10,786 nucleotides of DNA from DATENM01 sp045807765 (GTDB lineage Bacteria > Acidobacteriota > Blastocatellia > UBA7656). Every line of letters begins with the position of its first letter. Position 1 is the first letter of the stretch. The notes under the pieces are model-generated. The model did not search any database. It was not told the DNA's origin and saw only the letters and a program-made list of their open reading frames with translations. The stretch spans positions 1 through 10,786 of the forward strand of contig JBJMGU010000146.1 in NCBI GenBank assembly GCA_045807765.1, given 5' to 3'. Position numbers and translations under genes: made by a program. Below, piece after piece: positions 1 to 7,802 of this stretch.

Positions 1-24
1 CGCCATCTATCAGATTGCGCTACA
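1..24. repeat. Palindromic repeat, copy A (cut by window start)
   Basis: These 24 bases are the exact reverse complement of 6045-6068. Compared with the complete copy at 6045-6073, this one lacks only the first bases of its left arm, which would lie upstream of the window. The unit is a near-perfect hairpin: an outer stem (TGTAGCGC/GCGCTACA), one mismatch, an inner ATCT/AGAT stem and a 3-nt loop. No transposase lies nearby, so it is best called a dispersed palindromic (REP-like) repeat. That label is inferred from two copies. Confidence 0.7.
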
Positions 25-185
25 CGGCAAATACAATCGAAAACGGCTCTTCTGATATAACACTCCGACAGCGGATTAATACGTCTTTTAGAGATGGCCG
101 TTGACCTTAACCGCAGCGCTCTGTCTACGAAATCTTTCAGTATCGTTTTAGTCATGCGAACGGTTGAGCGGCATGGAGCGTATGC

Positions 186-213
186 TTGACAGCTTTCATG
201 CGAATGTGATAGA
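186..213 (+). promoter_or_regulatory. Candidate sigma-70-type promoter upstream of the TonB receptor
   Basis: A perfect TTGACA (186-191) is followed after 16 bases by GATAGA (208-213), a weak -10 that has an extended -10 TG at 205-206. If used, it would give a 5' leader of roughly 375 nt before the start codon at 595. The -35 is good and the -10 poor. It is the best match I noticed in the region, but there is no independent support. Confidence 0.25.
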
Positions 214-580
214 AGGGAAGCCACTTTCAAGCAGAGTGGAGAGTCAGATGCTGGTCCCAAATCAACGGCATTCATAACCTCGCTGATGATCTGGGGCACA
301 ATCGGAAGGACGTGCAACCCGATAAGCGGTTGCGTAAGAGGCGGGACGTAACCGAAAGGCCGCAGCAGACGGCCCTGAACCATATAGCTCTGTAGTCATC
401 CGCAGCGACCGACCGAAGCAAGTGGTCGCTAAATAGCAGCGCCGCCAAGACGCTGTGAAACAGTTACCGTTAATCAGGCTCTCAGTACCCCTGGAACTCA
501 TGCGAGTTGAGCATCCCATTTTGCTGTTTGCCTAACTTCTAACTCGCCCTTTGCCTCTGTGCAGGTAGAGGGCAGATTTC

Positions 581-586
581 AGGAGG
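581..586 (+). promoter_or_regulatory. Shine-Dalgarno AGGAGG deciding the start of the TonB receptor
   Basis: A perfect AGGAGG lies 8 nt before ATG 595. This favours 595 over the in-frame GTG at 559, which would put a 12-residue charged stretch in front of an otherwise ideal signal peptide. Confidence 0.85.
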
Positions 587-594
587 CACCGCTT

Positions 595-3500
595 ATGCTA
601 AGAAAGGCAATGCCGTTGCTGATATTCAGCATGCTGCTGCTGCTGACAGCTTTGTCTGTCGACAGTCGGGCGCAGGCTGTTTACGGGAGTATTGCTGGCA
701 CCGTCTCTGATCCGCAAGGAGCCGCTGTGGCCGATGCGACAGTGACGGTCACTGACATCGCCAAAAACACCTCGACGACGGTGAAGACCAATGAGTCGGG
801 GAATTACAACGTCACCCACCTCATCCCCGGCAGATATAGCGTGAAAGTCGAAGCGCAGGGTTATAAGGGCGTAGCCCAGGAGGTGGAGGTCAAGGCGGAC
901 GTCGGTGCCCACACCGACTTCGCAATGGAAGTGGGCGCGATGACCGAACAGGTCACCGTCACCGCCGACGCCCAGCAACTCTCTTTGAAAACCGATCGCG
1001 CCGACGTGGCGACGACCTTCAATACGCGGCAACTCGAAGAACTGCCGATCCTCGACCGCAACTTCACCAAGTTCCTGCTGCTGACGCCGGGCACACAACA
1101 ACTCGGCTGGCAGCACGCATCGAGCGAAAACCCACAAGGCTCTGTGCAGATCATGGTGAACGGGCAGCACTTCAGCGGCACTTCGTTCCAATTGGACGGC
1201 ACCGACAACCAGGACCCGATTCTTGGCATCATCGTCATCAACCCGACGTTGGAGTCGACGGTCGAGTCGAAGATCACCACGCAAAACTATGACGCCGAGT
1301 TCGGCCTGGCCATCGCCGGCGTCGTCACGGCGCAAACCAAGTCGGGCAGCAACGAGCCGCACGGCAGCTTGTTTGAGTTTCGCCGCAATGACGAAACCAG
1401 CGCCCGCAATCCGTTCTCACAATCCGCGCCCAACTCGCTTACGGGCAAAGCCATCCCCGACACGCTGTGGAACCAGTTCGGCGGCTCTTTCGGGTGGAAG
1501 CTCAAGAAGGATAAAAACTTCATCTTCGGCGACTATCAAGGGACGCGTCGCAAGAATGGTGGCTCGGTGGTGACGACGGTGCCGACGTTGCTGGCGCGCA
1601 CCGGCAATCTCAGCGAGTACGGGCGCAACATCTACGACCCGCTGACCGGAGACAGCGTCGGTGTCGGACGCACGGCCTTCGCCGGCGCGCAAATCCCGAA
1701 AAATCGCCTGTCGCCGCAAGCCCTGACGCTCATCAACATGCTGCCGCTGCCGAGCCGCCCCGGAATCCAGGACAACTATAGCGCCTCGGGCATCGAAGCC
1801 TTCAACAGTGATCAATTCGATGTTCGCGACGACCACTTCTGGAGCGAGAAGCTGCACCTGTTCGGGCGCTACAGCTTTGCGCGTTACGATAAGTCCGGCC
1901 CCGGCGCTTTCGGCACGCTGCTCGGCGGCCCGGCCTTCGATAATATCTTCTTCTCCGGCACGTCGTCGGTGCGCAACCAGTCGGTGGCCTTCGGCTTCGA
2001 CTACACGCTGAGCACCCACACGATCACCGACTTCCGCTTCGGCTTCCTCCGCTACCGGGTGAACGTTGCACCGGGCGGCGTGGGGACGACGCCGGCGGCG
2101 GATGCCGGCATTCCGGGCCTCAACATTGATGACGTCTTCACCACCGGCATGCCGGATTTCGGCATCCGCGGTCTGGGCGGCTTCAAGTTCGGCTACTCTC
2201 TGGACGTCAACCAGTGCAACTGCCCGCTCGATCAGCAAGAGCAGCAGTTCCAGTTCGTCAACAACTGGAACTTCATCCAGAGCAACCACACCTTCAAGAC
2301 GGGCGCCGACATTCGTTACGCGATGAACCTGCGCGTGCCGTCGGACGCGCACCGCGCCGGCCAGTTGAGATTTGAAGAAGGCAGGACATCCAACTTTCAA
2401 CGCAACCCCATAACCGGCGAAGTCACGGTTGCGAATAATGGACTAGGCATCGCGACCTTCCTGCTCGGCGACGTCAGCAGCTTCCAGCGCTACGTCGGCA
2501 GAACCACCACGGCGGCTGAGCGTCAGCGCCGCTGGTTCTTCTACGGTCAGGACACCTGGCGCGCGACGCAGAAGCTGACGATCAACTACGGTCTGCGCTG
2601 GGAGCTGATCTTCCCCGAGCGCGTCAAAGAAGATGGCGACGGCAGCTTGCTGAACCTCGAAACCGGCCAGTTGTTTGTCGGCGGTGTCGGCGACGTCAAT
2701 CGCCACTTCAACGTTGACCCGACCTACAAGGCGCTCGCGCCGCGCCTGGGCATCGCCTACCAGTGGACGGAGAAGACCGTCATTCGCGCCGGCTATGGTC
2801 GCAGCTTCGACATCGGCGTGTTCGGCTCGCTCTTCGGCCATACCGTCACACAGAACCTGCCGGTGCTGCAACAGCAGGACCTGGCGACTTCTTCTTTCGC
2901 CCGCGTCTTCACCCTGGCGAGCGGCCCGCCGGCGCCGTTCTTCCCGCCAGTGCCTGACAACGGCAAGCTGCCGTTGCCTAACGGCATCTTCGCGCGCGCC
3001 AGGCCATTCACCCAGACGCTGCCGACGGTTGACGCCTGGAACGTCACCGTGCAGCATCAGTTGAAACAAAATACGTCGGTCGAAATCGGCTATGTCGGCA
3101 ACAAGGGCACGCACGTCTTTGCCGGCAACGGCCCGGCCTTCAACGTCAACCAACCGGTCAGCAACCTGTCGCAGCCGGATGCGAACCTGCGCAAGCCGTT
3201 CTTCGGCAAGTATGGCTGGTCGCAGGGCATCGACTTCTTCTGCAACTGCGCCGACAACCGTTACAACGCCTTGCAGACGAAGTTCGAGACGCGCTTCTCG
3301 GGCCTCAGCATCCTGGCGCACTACACGCTGGCGCGGGCGCTGAACAACTCGGACAACTACTTCCCCTACAACCGCGAAATCGGTCGCGGCCCGACCGACG
3401 AAGACCGCACGCACGTCTTCCTGTTCTCGGACGTGTGGGATTTGCCGATTGGCCGTGGCAAGGCGCTGATGGGGAATGCGTCTAAGACGGTTGACCTGAT

Positions 3501-3963
3501 CTTCGGCGGCTGGCAGCTCAACACCATCACCACGTGGTCGAGCGGTCTGCCGTTCACGCCTTCAGTGTCGGGCGCCAACTGCTCGGTCAACGCCGGCCCG
3601 TGCCAGCCTGATCTGGTCGGTGATCCTGACGGCCAGCGCACGCAGCAAAACTGGTTCGCCGTCGGCATCGGGGCAGGCTCGCCGTGGGCGAAAGCGGCGT
3701 TAGGACAGTTCGGCAACGTCAAGCGTAACAGCTTGCGCGGGCCGCACTACTTCAACACCGATGCGTCGCTGTTCAAGAACTTCCACATCTCGGAAAGCAA
3801 GAAGCTCGAATTCCGCATCGAGTCGTTCAATCTTTTCAACCACGTCAATCTCGGCCAGCCCGATAGCTGCGTTGATTGCGGCAGCAACGCCGGCCACATC
3901 ACTGGTCTTGCCACCGGCGCGACCATGCGACAGTTCCAGTTCGGGCTAAGATTCCTATTCTAG
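595..3963 (+). CDS. TonB-dependent receptor, Oar-like, with N-terminal carboxypeptidase-regulatory-like domain
   Basis: Outer-membrane beta-barrel receptor, 1122 residues from ATG 595. It starts with a signal peptide (MLRKAMPLL, then a leucine-rich core, probable cut after SRAQA at about 28). A carboxypeptidase-regulatory-like beta-sandwich follows at about 30-115 (GSIAGTVSDPQGAAV). A plug domain at about 125-255 includes LPILDRNF and NYDAEFG, leading into VVTAQTKSGSNEPHGS, the usual junction to the barrel in Oar-type receptors. The barrel runs to a terminal Phe (QFGLRFLF), matching the outer-membrane insertion signal. Family knowledge: Oar-like receptors are very numerous in Acidobacteriota and their ligands are mostly unknown. 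The eight cysteines all fall in four close pairs (541/543, 883/885, 996/1003, 1092/1095), suggesting loop disulfides or metal sites. It has its own terminator downstream, so it is probably a single-gene transcript. The ligand cannot be read from sequence. Confidence 0.93.
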   Translation: MLRKAMPLLIFSMLLLLTALSVDSRAQAVYGSIAGTVSDPQGAAVADATVTVTDIAKNTSTTVKTNESGNYNVTHLIPGRYSVKVEAQGYKGVAQEVEVKADVGAHTDFAMEVGAMTEQVTVTADAQQLSLKTDRADVATTFNTRQLEELPILDRNFTKFLLLTPGTQQLGWQHASSENPQGSVQIMVNGQHFSGTSFQLDGTDNQDPILGIIVINPTLESTVESKITTQNYDAEFGLAIAGVVTAQTKSGSNEPHGSLFEFRRNDETSARNPFSQSAPNSLTGKAIPDTLWNQFGGSFGWKLKKDKNFIFGDYQGTRRKNGGSVVTTVPTLLARTGNLSEYGRNIYDPLTGDSVGVGRTAFAGAQIPKNRLSPQALTLINMLPLPSRPGIQDNYSASGIEAFNSDQFDVRDDHFWSEKLHLFGRYSFARYDKSGPGAFGTLLGGPAFDNIFFSGTSSVRNQSVAFGFDYTLSTHTITDFRFGFLRYRVNVAPGGVGTTPAADAGIPGLNIDDVFTTGMPDFGIRGLGGFKFGYSLDVNQCNCPLDQQEQQFQFVNNWNFIQSNHTFKTGADIRYAMNLRVPSDAHRAGQLRFEEGRTSNFQRNPITGEVTVANNGLGIATFLLGDVSSFQRYVGRTTTAAERQRRWFFYGQDTWRATQKLTINYGLRWELIFPERVKEDGDGSLLNLETGQLFVGGVGDVNRHFNVDPTYKALAPRLGIAYQWTEKTVIRAGYGRSFDIGVFGSLFGHTVTQNLPVLQQQDLATSSFARVFTLASGPPAPFFPPVPDNGKLPLPNGIFARARPFTQTLPTVDAWNVTVQHQLKQNTSVEIGYVGNKGTHVFAGNGPAFNVNQPVSNLSQPDANLRKPFFGKYGWSQGIDFFCNCADNRYNALQTKFETRFSGLSILAHYTLARALNNSDNYFPYNREIGRGPTDEDRTHVFLFSDVWDLPIGRGKALMGNASKTVDLIFGGWQLNTITTWSSGLPFTPSVSGANCSVNAGPCQPDLVGDPDGQRTQQNWFAVGIGAGSPWAKAALGQFGNVKRNSLRGPHYFNTDASLFKNFHISESKKLEFRIESFNLFNHVNLGQPDSCVDCGSNAGHITGLATGATMRQFQFGLRFLF

Positions 3964-3981
3964 TCTCGACTGGCCGGACCC

Positions 3982-4034
3982 GTGTGGCTGATCTGCGGCG
4001 CGCAAGCGCTTCAGGTCAGCCACACCTTTCTTTA
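3982..4034 (+). terminator. Strong rho-independent terminator after the TonB receptor
   Basis: A perfect 10-bp stem pairs GTGTGGCTGA (3982-3991) with TCAGCCACAC (4016-4025). Inside it are a U-G wobble, a CTG/CAG stem, a 2x2 internal loop and a GCGC/GCGC stem closed by a GCAA (GNRA) tetraloop at 4002-4005. The T-rich tail CTTTCTTTA (4026-4034) follows directly. It begins 18 nt after the receptor stop codon and separates that gene from the cytochrome fusion gene. Confidence 0.82.
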
Positions 4035-4086
4035 GCAAGCGGGATCAAGGTAGGCGACAGCTCGCGCTCCAGCCTGTAGTCAATCC

Positions 4087-6027
4087 ATGAGCAGGACATT
4101 CACTCCCATTATTCCCCGTGCCATTTTCATAAGTGCGGTGGTCTTCAGCCTGATGGCGCTCGCCGGACAGGCTCGATCAAATTTCATCCCGACGCCTTTT
4201 TCGCCGCCGCCCGCTCAGCCGACATTCAATAAAGACATTGCGCCGATCATTTTTCAGAATTGCGCCGTCTGTCATCATCCCGGCGGCCCTGCGCCTTTCA
4301 GCCTGCTGAGTTTTCAGGACGTCAAGAAGCGCGCCCGGCAGATCGTCGCCGTCACCGAGAGCCGCTATATGCCGCCGTGGCTGCCTGAGCCGGGCACTGG
4401 CGAGTTTGTTGGCGCGCGGCGTTTGAGCGACGAACAGATTGGCGTCATTCGGCAATGGCTGGCGCAGGGCACTGCTGAAGGCGCGCCGGCAGATTTGCCG
4501 CCCGTGCCGCGATTCACCGCCGGCTGGCAACTCGGCCCGCCTGATCTGGTCGTCCGCATGCCGCAAGCCTACAAGCTGGCAGCCGACGGCCCCGACGTCT
4601 TTCGCAACTTCGTCATTCCCATCCCGGTCACGACGACGCGTTATGTCAAAGCCGTCGAGATTCTTCCCGGCAATAAACAGATCGTCCACCATGCCAATCT
4701 CTTGATTGATCGAACCCAGTCATTTCGTCGCCTTGATGCGCAAGATCAGGAAGTCGGATTTGCCGGCATGGACGTGCGCGTCGAGTCCGAGAATTTCGAG
4801 CCCGATAGCCACTTCCTTTTTTGGAAGCCGGGGACGCCGCAGACCAGTGAGCCTGAGGATATGGCATGGCAAGTAGACAAAGGCACCGATCTGATTTTGA
4901 ACCTGCATCTGAAGCCTTCGGGCAAGCCGGAGATGGTTCAAGCCAGCATCGGCTTATATTTCACCGACCAGCCGCCGACGCGCTTTCCCATGCTGTTGCA
5001 GCTTGAGCATGACGGCATGATCGATATTCCGCCGGGCAAGAAAGATTTCGTTGTCACCGATGAGTTCGAGCTGCCTGTAGACGTTGACGTGCTGGGCGTC
5101 TACCCGCACGCGCACTATCTCGGCAAAGAGATTCAAGGCTTCGCGACCTTGCCCGATGGCACACACAAATGGCTTATCAAGATACCCGCCTGGGACATCA
5201 ACTGGCAGGCGGTTTATCATTACGTCAAACCGATCTTTCTGCCCAAAGGCTCGATCATTTCGATGCGCTACACCTACGACAACTCTGCCGACAACGTGCG
5301 CAATCCCAACTCACCGCCTCGGCGCGTCGTCGCCGGCAATCGCTCTGCCGACGAGATGGGCCATCTCTGGGTTCAGGTCTTGCCGCGCAGCCGCGATGAC
5401 CTTCGCATCGTTCTACAGGAAGCGCTGATGCGACAGCGGCTGCAAAAGTATCCGAACGATTTCACCGCGCACTTCAACCTCGGCTCGGTCTGCTTATCCG
5501 AGGGCCGGACGGAAGAGGCGCTCGGCCATTTTCGCGCCGCGGCTGAGGCGCGGCCCGACGATGCGCTGGTGCATACCAATCTCGGCGCGGCGCTGCAAGC
5601 TCTGGGTCAGGTAGATGACGCCGTCCGTGAATTTCGTGAAGCCCTACGGCTCAGGCCCAGCTATGCCAACGCGCACTACAATCTCGGCACCCTGCTGTTG
5701 TCGCAAGGCCGAACCGAGGAAGCGATCACGCATTTCAACGAGGTCTTGCGCCTTCAGCCGGATGACGCAGGGGCGCACAATCATCTCGGCGAAGCCCTGG
5801 CAACTCAGGGCCACTTGACCGAGGCCGCGGCGCAGTTTGAACAAGCCTTGCGCCTCAATTCGCAAGCCGACGAGGCGCACAACAATCTTGGCAAGGTCTT
5901 CGCCATCCGCGGTGACCTGGCGCAGGCGCTGGCTCACTTTGAAGAGGCGCTGCGCATTAATCCACAGCACCGCGAGGCGCGAGAGAATTTAAGACGAGTG
6001 CGCGCGCAGATGGAAAGGCCTCACTAG
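4087..6027 (+). CDS. Exported cytochrome c / PHM-like copper monooxygenase / TPR fusion protein
   Basis: Predicted periplasmic redox protein, 646 residues in three parts. A signal peptide (about 1-30) precedes a small c-type cytochrome domain (about 44-135) with heme motif CAVCH (59-63) and likely axial Met95 in YMPPW. Residues about 150-435 resemble the copper type II ascorbate-dependent monooxygenases (peptidylglycine alpha-hydroxylating monooxygenase, dopamine beta-hydroxylase). VHHANLL gives His201/His202 and LNLHLKP gives His274, the CuH-site counterparts. YPHAHYLGKEI gives His341/His343 and SADEMGHLW gives Met424, the CuM-site counterparts. Five TPRs fill about 457-626. The known family hydroxylates C-H bonds using O2 and an external reductant; here the heme domain is a plausible built-in electron donor (inference). 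The substrate is unknown. No good Shine-Dalgarno precedes ATG 4087, but the start gives a clean signal peptide. The gene stands alone between a terminator and a palindromic repeat. Confidence 0.85.
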   Translation: MSRTFTPIIPRAIFISAVVFSLMALAGQARSNFIPTPFSPPPAQPTFNKDIAPIIFQNCAVCHHPGGPAPFSLLSFQDVKKRARQIVAVTESRYMPPWLPEPGTGEFVGARRLSDEQIGVIRQWLAQGTAEGAPADLPPVPRFTAGWQLGPPDLVVRMPQAYKLAADGPDVFRNFVIPIPVTTTRYVKAVEILPGNKQIVHHANLLIDRTQSFRRLDAQDQEVGFAGMDVRVESENFEPDSHFLFWKPGTPQTSEPEDMAWQVDKGTDLILNLHLKPSGKPEMVQASIGLYFTDQPPTRFPMLLQLEHDGMIDIPPGKKDFVVTDEFELPVDVDVLGVYPHAHYLGKEIQGFATLPDGTHKWLIKIPAWDINWQAVYHYVKPIFLPKGSIISMRYTYDNSADNVRNPNSPPRRVVAGNRSADEMGHLWVQVLPRSRDDLRIVLQEALMRQRLQKYPNDFTAHFNLGSVCLSEGRTEEALGHFRAAAEARPDDALVHTNLGAALQALGQVDDAVREFREALRLRPSYANAHYNLGTLLLSQGRTEEAITHFNEVLRLQPDDAGAHNHLGEALATQGHLTEAAAQFEQALRLNSQADEAHNNLGKVFAIRGDLAQALAHFEEALRINPQHREARENLRRVRAQMERPH

Positions 6028-6044
6028 AGCGGGTTTTATATGGA

Positions 6045-6073
6045 TGTAGCGCAATCTGATAGATGGCGCTACA
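6045..6073. repeat. Palindromic repeat, copy B (complete hairpin)
   Basis: This 29-bp unit folds on itself. TGTAGCGC (6045-6052) pairs with GCGCTACA (6066-6073), one A-G mismatch follows, then ATCT pairs with AGAT around a GAT loop. Bases 6045-6068 are the exact reverse complement of window bases 1-24. No T-run follows, so it is not a classical terminator. It could stabilise the 3' end of the upstream mRNA or simply be a dispersed repeat. It occupies the 99-bp gap between the cytochrome fusion gene and the trehalase-like gene. Confidence 0.75.
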
Positions 6074-6114
6074 AACTATTCTGATTTGGACACTCACGGT
6101 TATTGGTATTGTTC

Positions 6115-6120
6115 GAGAGG
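6115..6120 (+). promoter_or_regulatory. Shine-Dalgarno GAGAGG of the trehalase-like gene
   Basis: GAGAGG ends at 6120 and is followed by in-frame ATGs at 6121, 6127 and 6130. Zero spacing rules out 6121. The 6-nt spacing to 6127 is close to ideal and the 9-nt spacing to 6130 is also possible. Confidence 0.55.
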
Positions 6121-6126
6121 ATGAAA

Positions 6127-7800
6127 ATGATGAATGCCAACAGGCTCTATGCAAGTCGCATTGCGAAGCTGGCGACGGTTTCTATTGTCGCTCTACTGCT
6201 CTTTTCGGTCTCTCTTGGGGCGCTGCCGGCGCGTCAAACCGGGCGCGCGACCCCGGCACAGCTTCGGGCCATTCGCGACTACATCAAGCAGAGCTGGCAC
6301 ACACTTGAGCGGTCGAATGCCCGGCTCGCCGCCGCCGCCGTTGACCCGAAATTCAAAGCAAGCGCCGGCGCTCGCTCGCCGGTCTACGTCTCGCGCAAAG
6401 AGAATGTCCGTGAGGTCGAGGCCCGCTTACGCCAACAGATGACGGCTGAGGATTTCGCCCGCATCGAGATTCGCCAGTTGCCTGAAGATTGGCATCAGAT
6501 CAATCAACAAGGACTGCTCTATCTGCCGAACCCTTACGTCGTGCCGGGCGGGCGCTTCAATGAAATGTATGGCTGGGACAGCTACTTCATTCAGGTGGGG
6601 CTGCTGCGCGACGGCGAAACCGAGCTTGCCAAAGACATGATCGACAACTTCATCTACGAGGTCGAGCATTACGGCAAGGTGCTGAACGCCAACCGCACTT
6701 ACTACCTGACACGCTCGCAGCCGCCGTTTCTCACCGAGATGATTCTCGGCGTCTACCGCAAGACGCATGACCGCCGCTGGCTCGCGGCGACCGTCCCGGC
6801 GCTAGAGAAGACTTATGAGCTGTGGACGACCGACCCGCACATGACGCCGGCGACCCACCTGGCGCGCTACTGGGATTTTGGCGAGGGGCCGGCGCCCGAA
6901 GTCATTGCCGACGAGCGCGACGCCCAGGGGCGCACGCATTACGACCGCGTCAAGGAGTATTACCGCACCCACGAGATCAAGGATTACGATGTCAACAAGT
7001 TTTATGACAAGGCGAAGGATGAGCTGACGCCGCTGTTTTACAAAGGCGACCGCTCGATGCGCGAATCCGGCTTTGACCCTTCAAACCGCTTCGGGCAGTT
7101 CAACACAGACATCATCAGTTATAACCCTGTATGCCTGAATTCGCTGCTCTACCGGGTGGAGACCGAGGCCGCCGAGATCATGAAAATACTCGGTCGCGCC
7201 GCCGCCGCCGCGCAGTGGCAGCGCCGCGCCGCTCAACGTCGAGCGCAGATCAATCGCCTGATGTGGGACGCTGCGGACGGGCTCTATTACGATTACAACT
7301 TCGTCGAAAAGCGTGTGCGGCGCTATCCCTATGTGACAACTTTCTACCCGCTCTGGGTTGGAATCGCCAGCCCCGCGCAGGCCGCGCGCGTCGTCAAGAA
7401 CCTTCACCTCTTCGAGCGACCAGGCGGCCTGTTGACCAGCACGACCGTCAGCGGCAGCCAGTGGGACGCGCCCTTTGGCTGGGGCAACCTGCAAATGATC
7501 GCCGTCGGCGGCCTGCGGCGTTACGGCTACAATCGCGAAGCCGACCGCATCGCAGCAAACTTCCTGTCGCTGGTGCTGAAAGAGTTCATCGCTCACAACA
7601 CGATTGTCGAGAAGTATGATGTTGAAGCCCGCCAGTCACAGATCAGCGCCGGTCTGAAGTTCGGCTACACGTCGAATGAGATCGGCTTCGGCTGGACGAA
7701 TGCGGCCTTCACTGACTTATACGCCGACCTGCCTGAAGCGAAGAAAGCCGATGTGCTAAACTTGAACGGAGTCGCCCGCTCGGCGGCCACCGGGAAGTAA
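6127..7800 (+). CDS. Exported GH37 trehalase-family glycosidase with altered substrate-loop residues
   Basis: Predicted periplasmic glycosidase of the trehalase family (inverting hydrolysis of trehalose to two glucoses), 557 residues from ATG 6127. A signal peptide covers about 1-36. Both GH37 signatures are present: PGGRFNEMYGWDSYF from 140 and QWDAPFGWGN from 445. NRTYYLTRSQPPF (189-201) is also typical. The catalytic acid should be Asp317 in ESGFDPSNRF and the base Glu495 in VEKYDV; their spacing of 178 residues resembles the 184 of E. coli TreA. Two departures from the usual pattern are visible. The PRPE segment reads PAPE (Ala256), and the glycine-rich GGGGE loop before GFGWTN is replaced by GLKFGYTSNEI (509-519). 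Substrate preference may therefore differ from trehalose. It is the first gene of a tight three-gene cluster. A weak promoter-like TTGGAC/TATTGT pair lies at 6086-6112. Confidence 0.88.
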   Translation: MMNANRLYASRIAKLATVSIVALLLFSVSLGALPARQTGRATPAQLRAIRDYIKQSWHTLERSNARLAAAAVDPKFKASAGARSPVYVSRKENVREVEARLRQQMTAEDFARIEIRQLPEDWHQINQQGLLYLPNPYVVPGGRFNEMYGWDSYFIQVGLLRDGETELAKDMIDNFIYEVEHYGKVLNANRTYYLTRSQPPFLTEMILGVYRKTHDRRWLAATVPALEKTYELWTTDPHMTPATHLARYWDFGEGPAPEVIADERDAQGRTHYDRVKEYYRTHEIKDYDVNKFYDKAKDELTPLFYKGDRSMRESGFDPSNRFGQFNTDIISYNPVCLNSLLYRVETEAAEIMKILGRAAAAAQWQRRAAQRRAQINRLMWDAADGLYYDYNFVEKRVRRYPYVTTFYPLWVGIASPAQAARVVKNLHLFERPGGLLTSTTVSGSQWDAPFGWGNLQMIAVGGLRRYGYNREADRIAANFLSLVLKEFIAHNTIVEKYDVEARQSQISAGLKFGYTSNEIGFGWTNAAFTDLYADLPEAKKADVLNLNGVARSAATGK

Positions 7801-7802
7801 TC

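Larger units (their letters stand above)
25..594. other. Long non-coding leader / intergenic region with several small hairpins
   Basis: I find no believable gene in these 570 bases. The longest open frame (minus strand, about 85 codons) has no family resemblance, no ribosome binding site and unnatural composition. Base composition is more AT-rich than the genes. Small inverted repeats are visible: 221-239 (CCACT/AGTGG), 314-333 (GCAACC/GGTTGC), 358-374 (GGCCG/CGGCC), 404-430 (AGCGACC/GGTCGCT) and 495-508 (AACTC/GAGTT, 4-nt loop). An extended -10-like TGATATAAC sits at 53-61. Together these could be a structured leader of the receptor gene, but stems of 5-7 bp are near what chance gives in this length. 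The region could also be the decayed edge of an unrelated locus. Confidence 0.5.

Noticed and set aside
262..519. Minus-strand open frame of 85 codons in the leader region
   Set aside because: It has no ribosome binding site, no recognisable motif and a Ser/Arg/Thr-heavy composition typical of chance frames.
559..594. GTG at 559 as the receptor start
   Set aside because: The perfect AGGAGG at 581-586 and the signal peptide both point to ATG 595.
598..3414. Long antisense open frames opposite the TonB receptor gene (598-1362, 1417-2400, 2443-3414)
   Set aside because: They are Arg/Val/Ala-rich mirror frames expected opposite a high-GC gene. The + strand protein has full domain logic and these have none.
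1..6073. The interval between the inverted repeats as a transposon or insertion sequence
   Set aside because: No transposase, integrase or target-site duplication is seen. The repeats are themselves palindromes, so inverted orientation carries little meaning.
6103..6126. TTG 6103 or ATG 6121 as the trehalase-like gene start
   Set aside because: TTG 6103 has no binding site, and ATG 6121 abuts GAGAGG with no spacer. ATG 6127 is spaced correctly.
7196..7212. GCC-triplet run in the trehalase-like gene as a repeat of interest
   Set aside because: It encodes a short Ala run in a helix and is ordinary codon bias at high GC.
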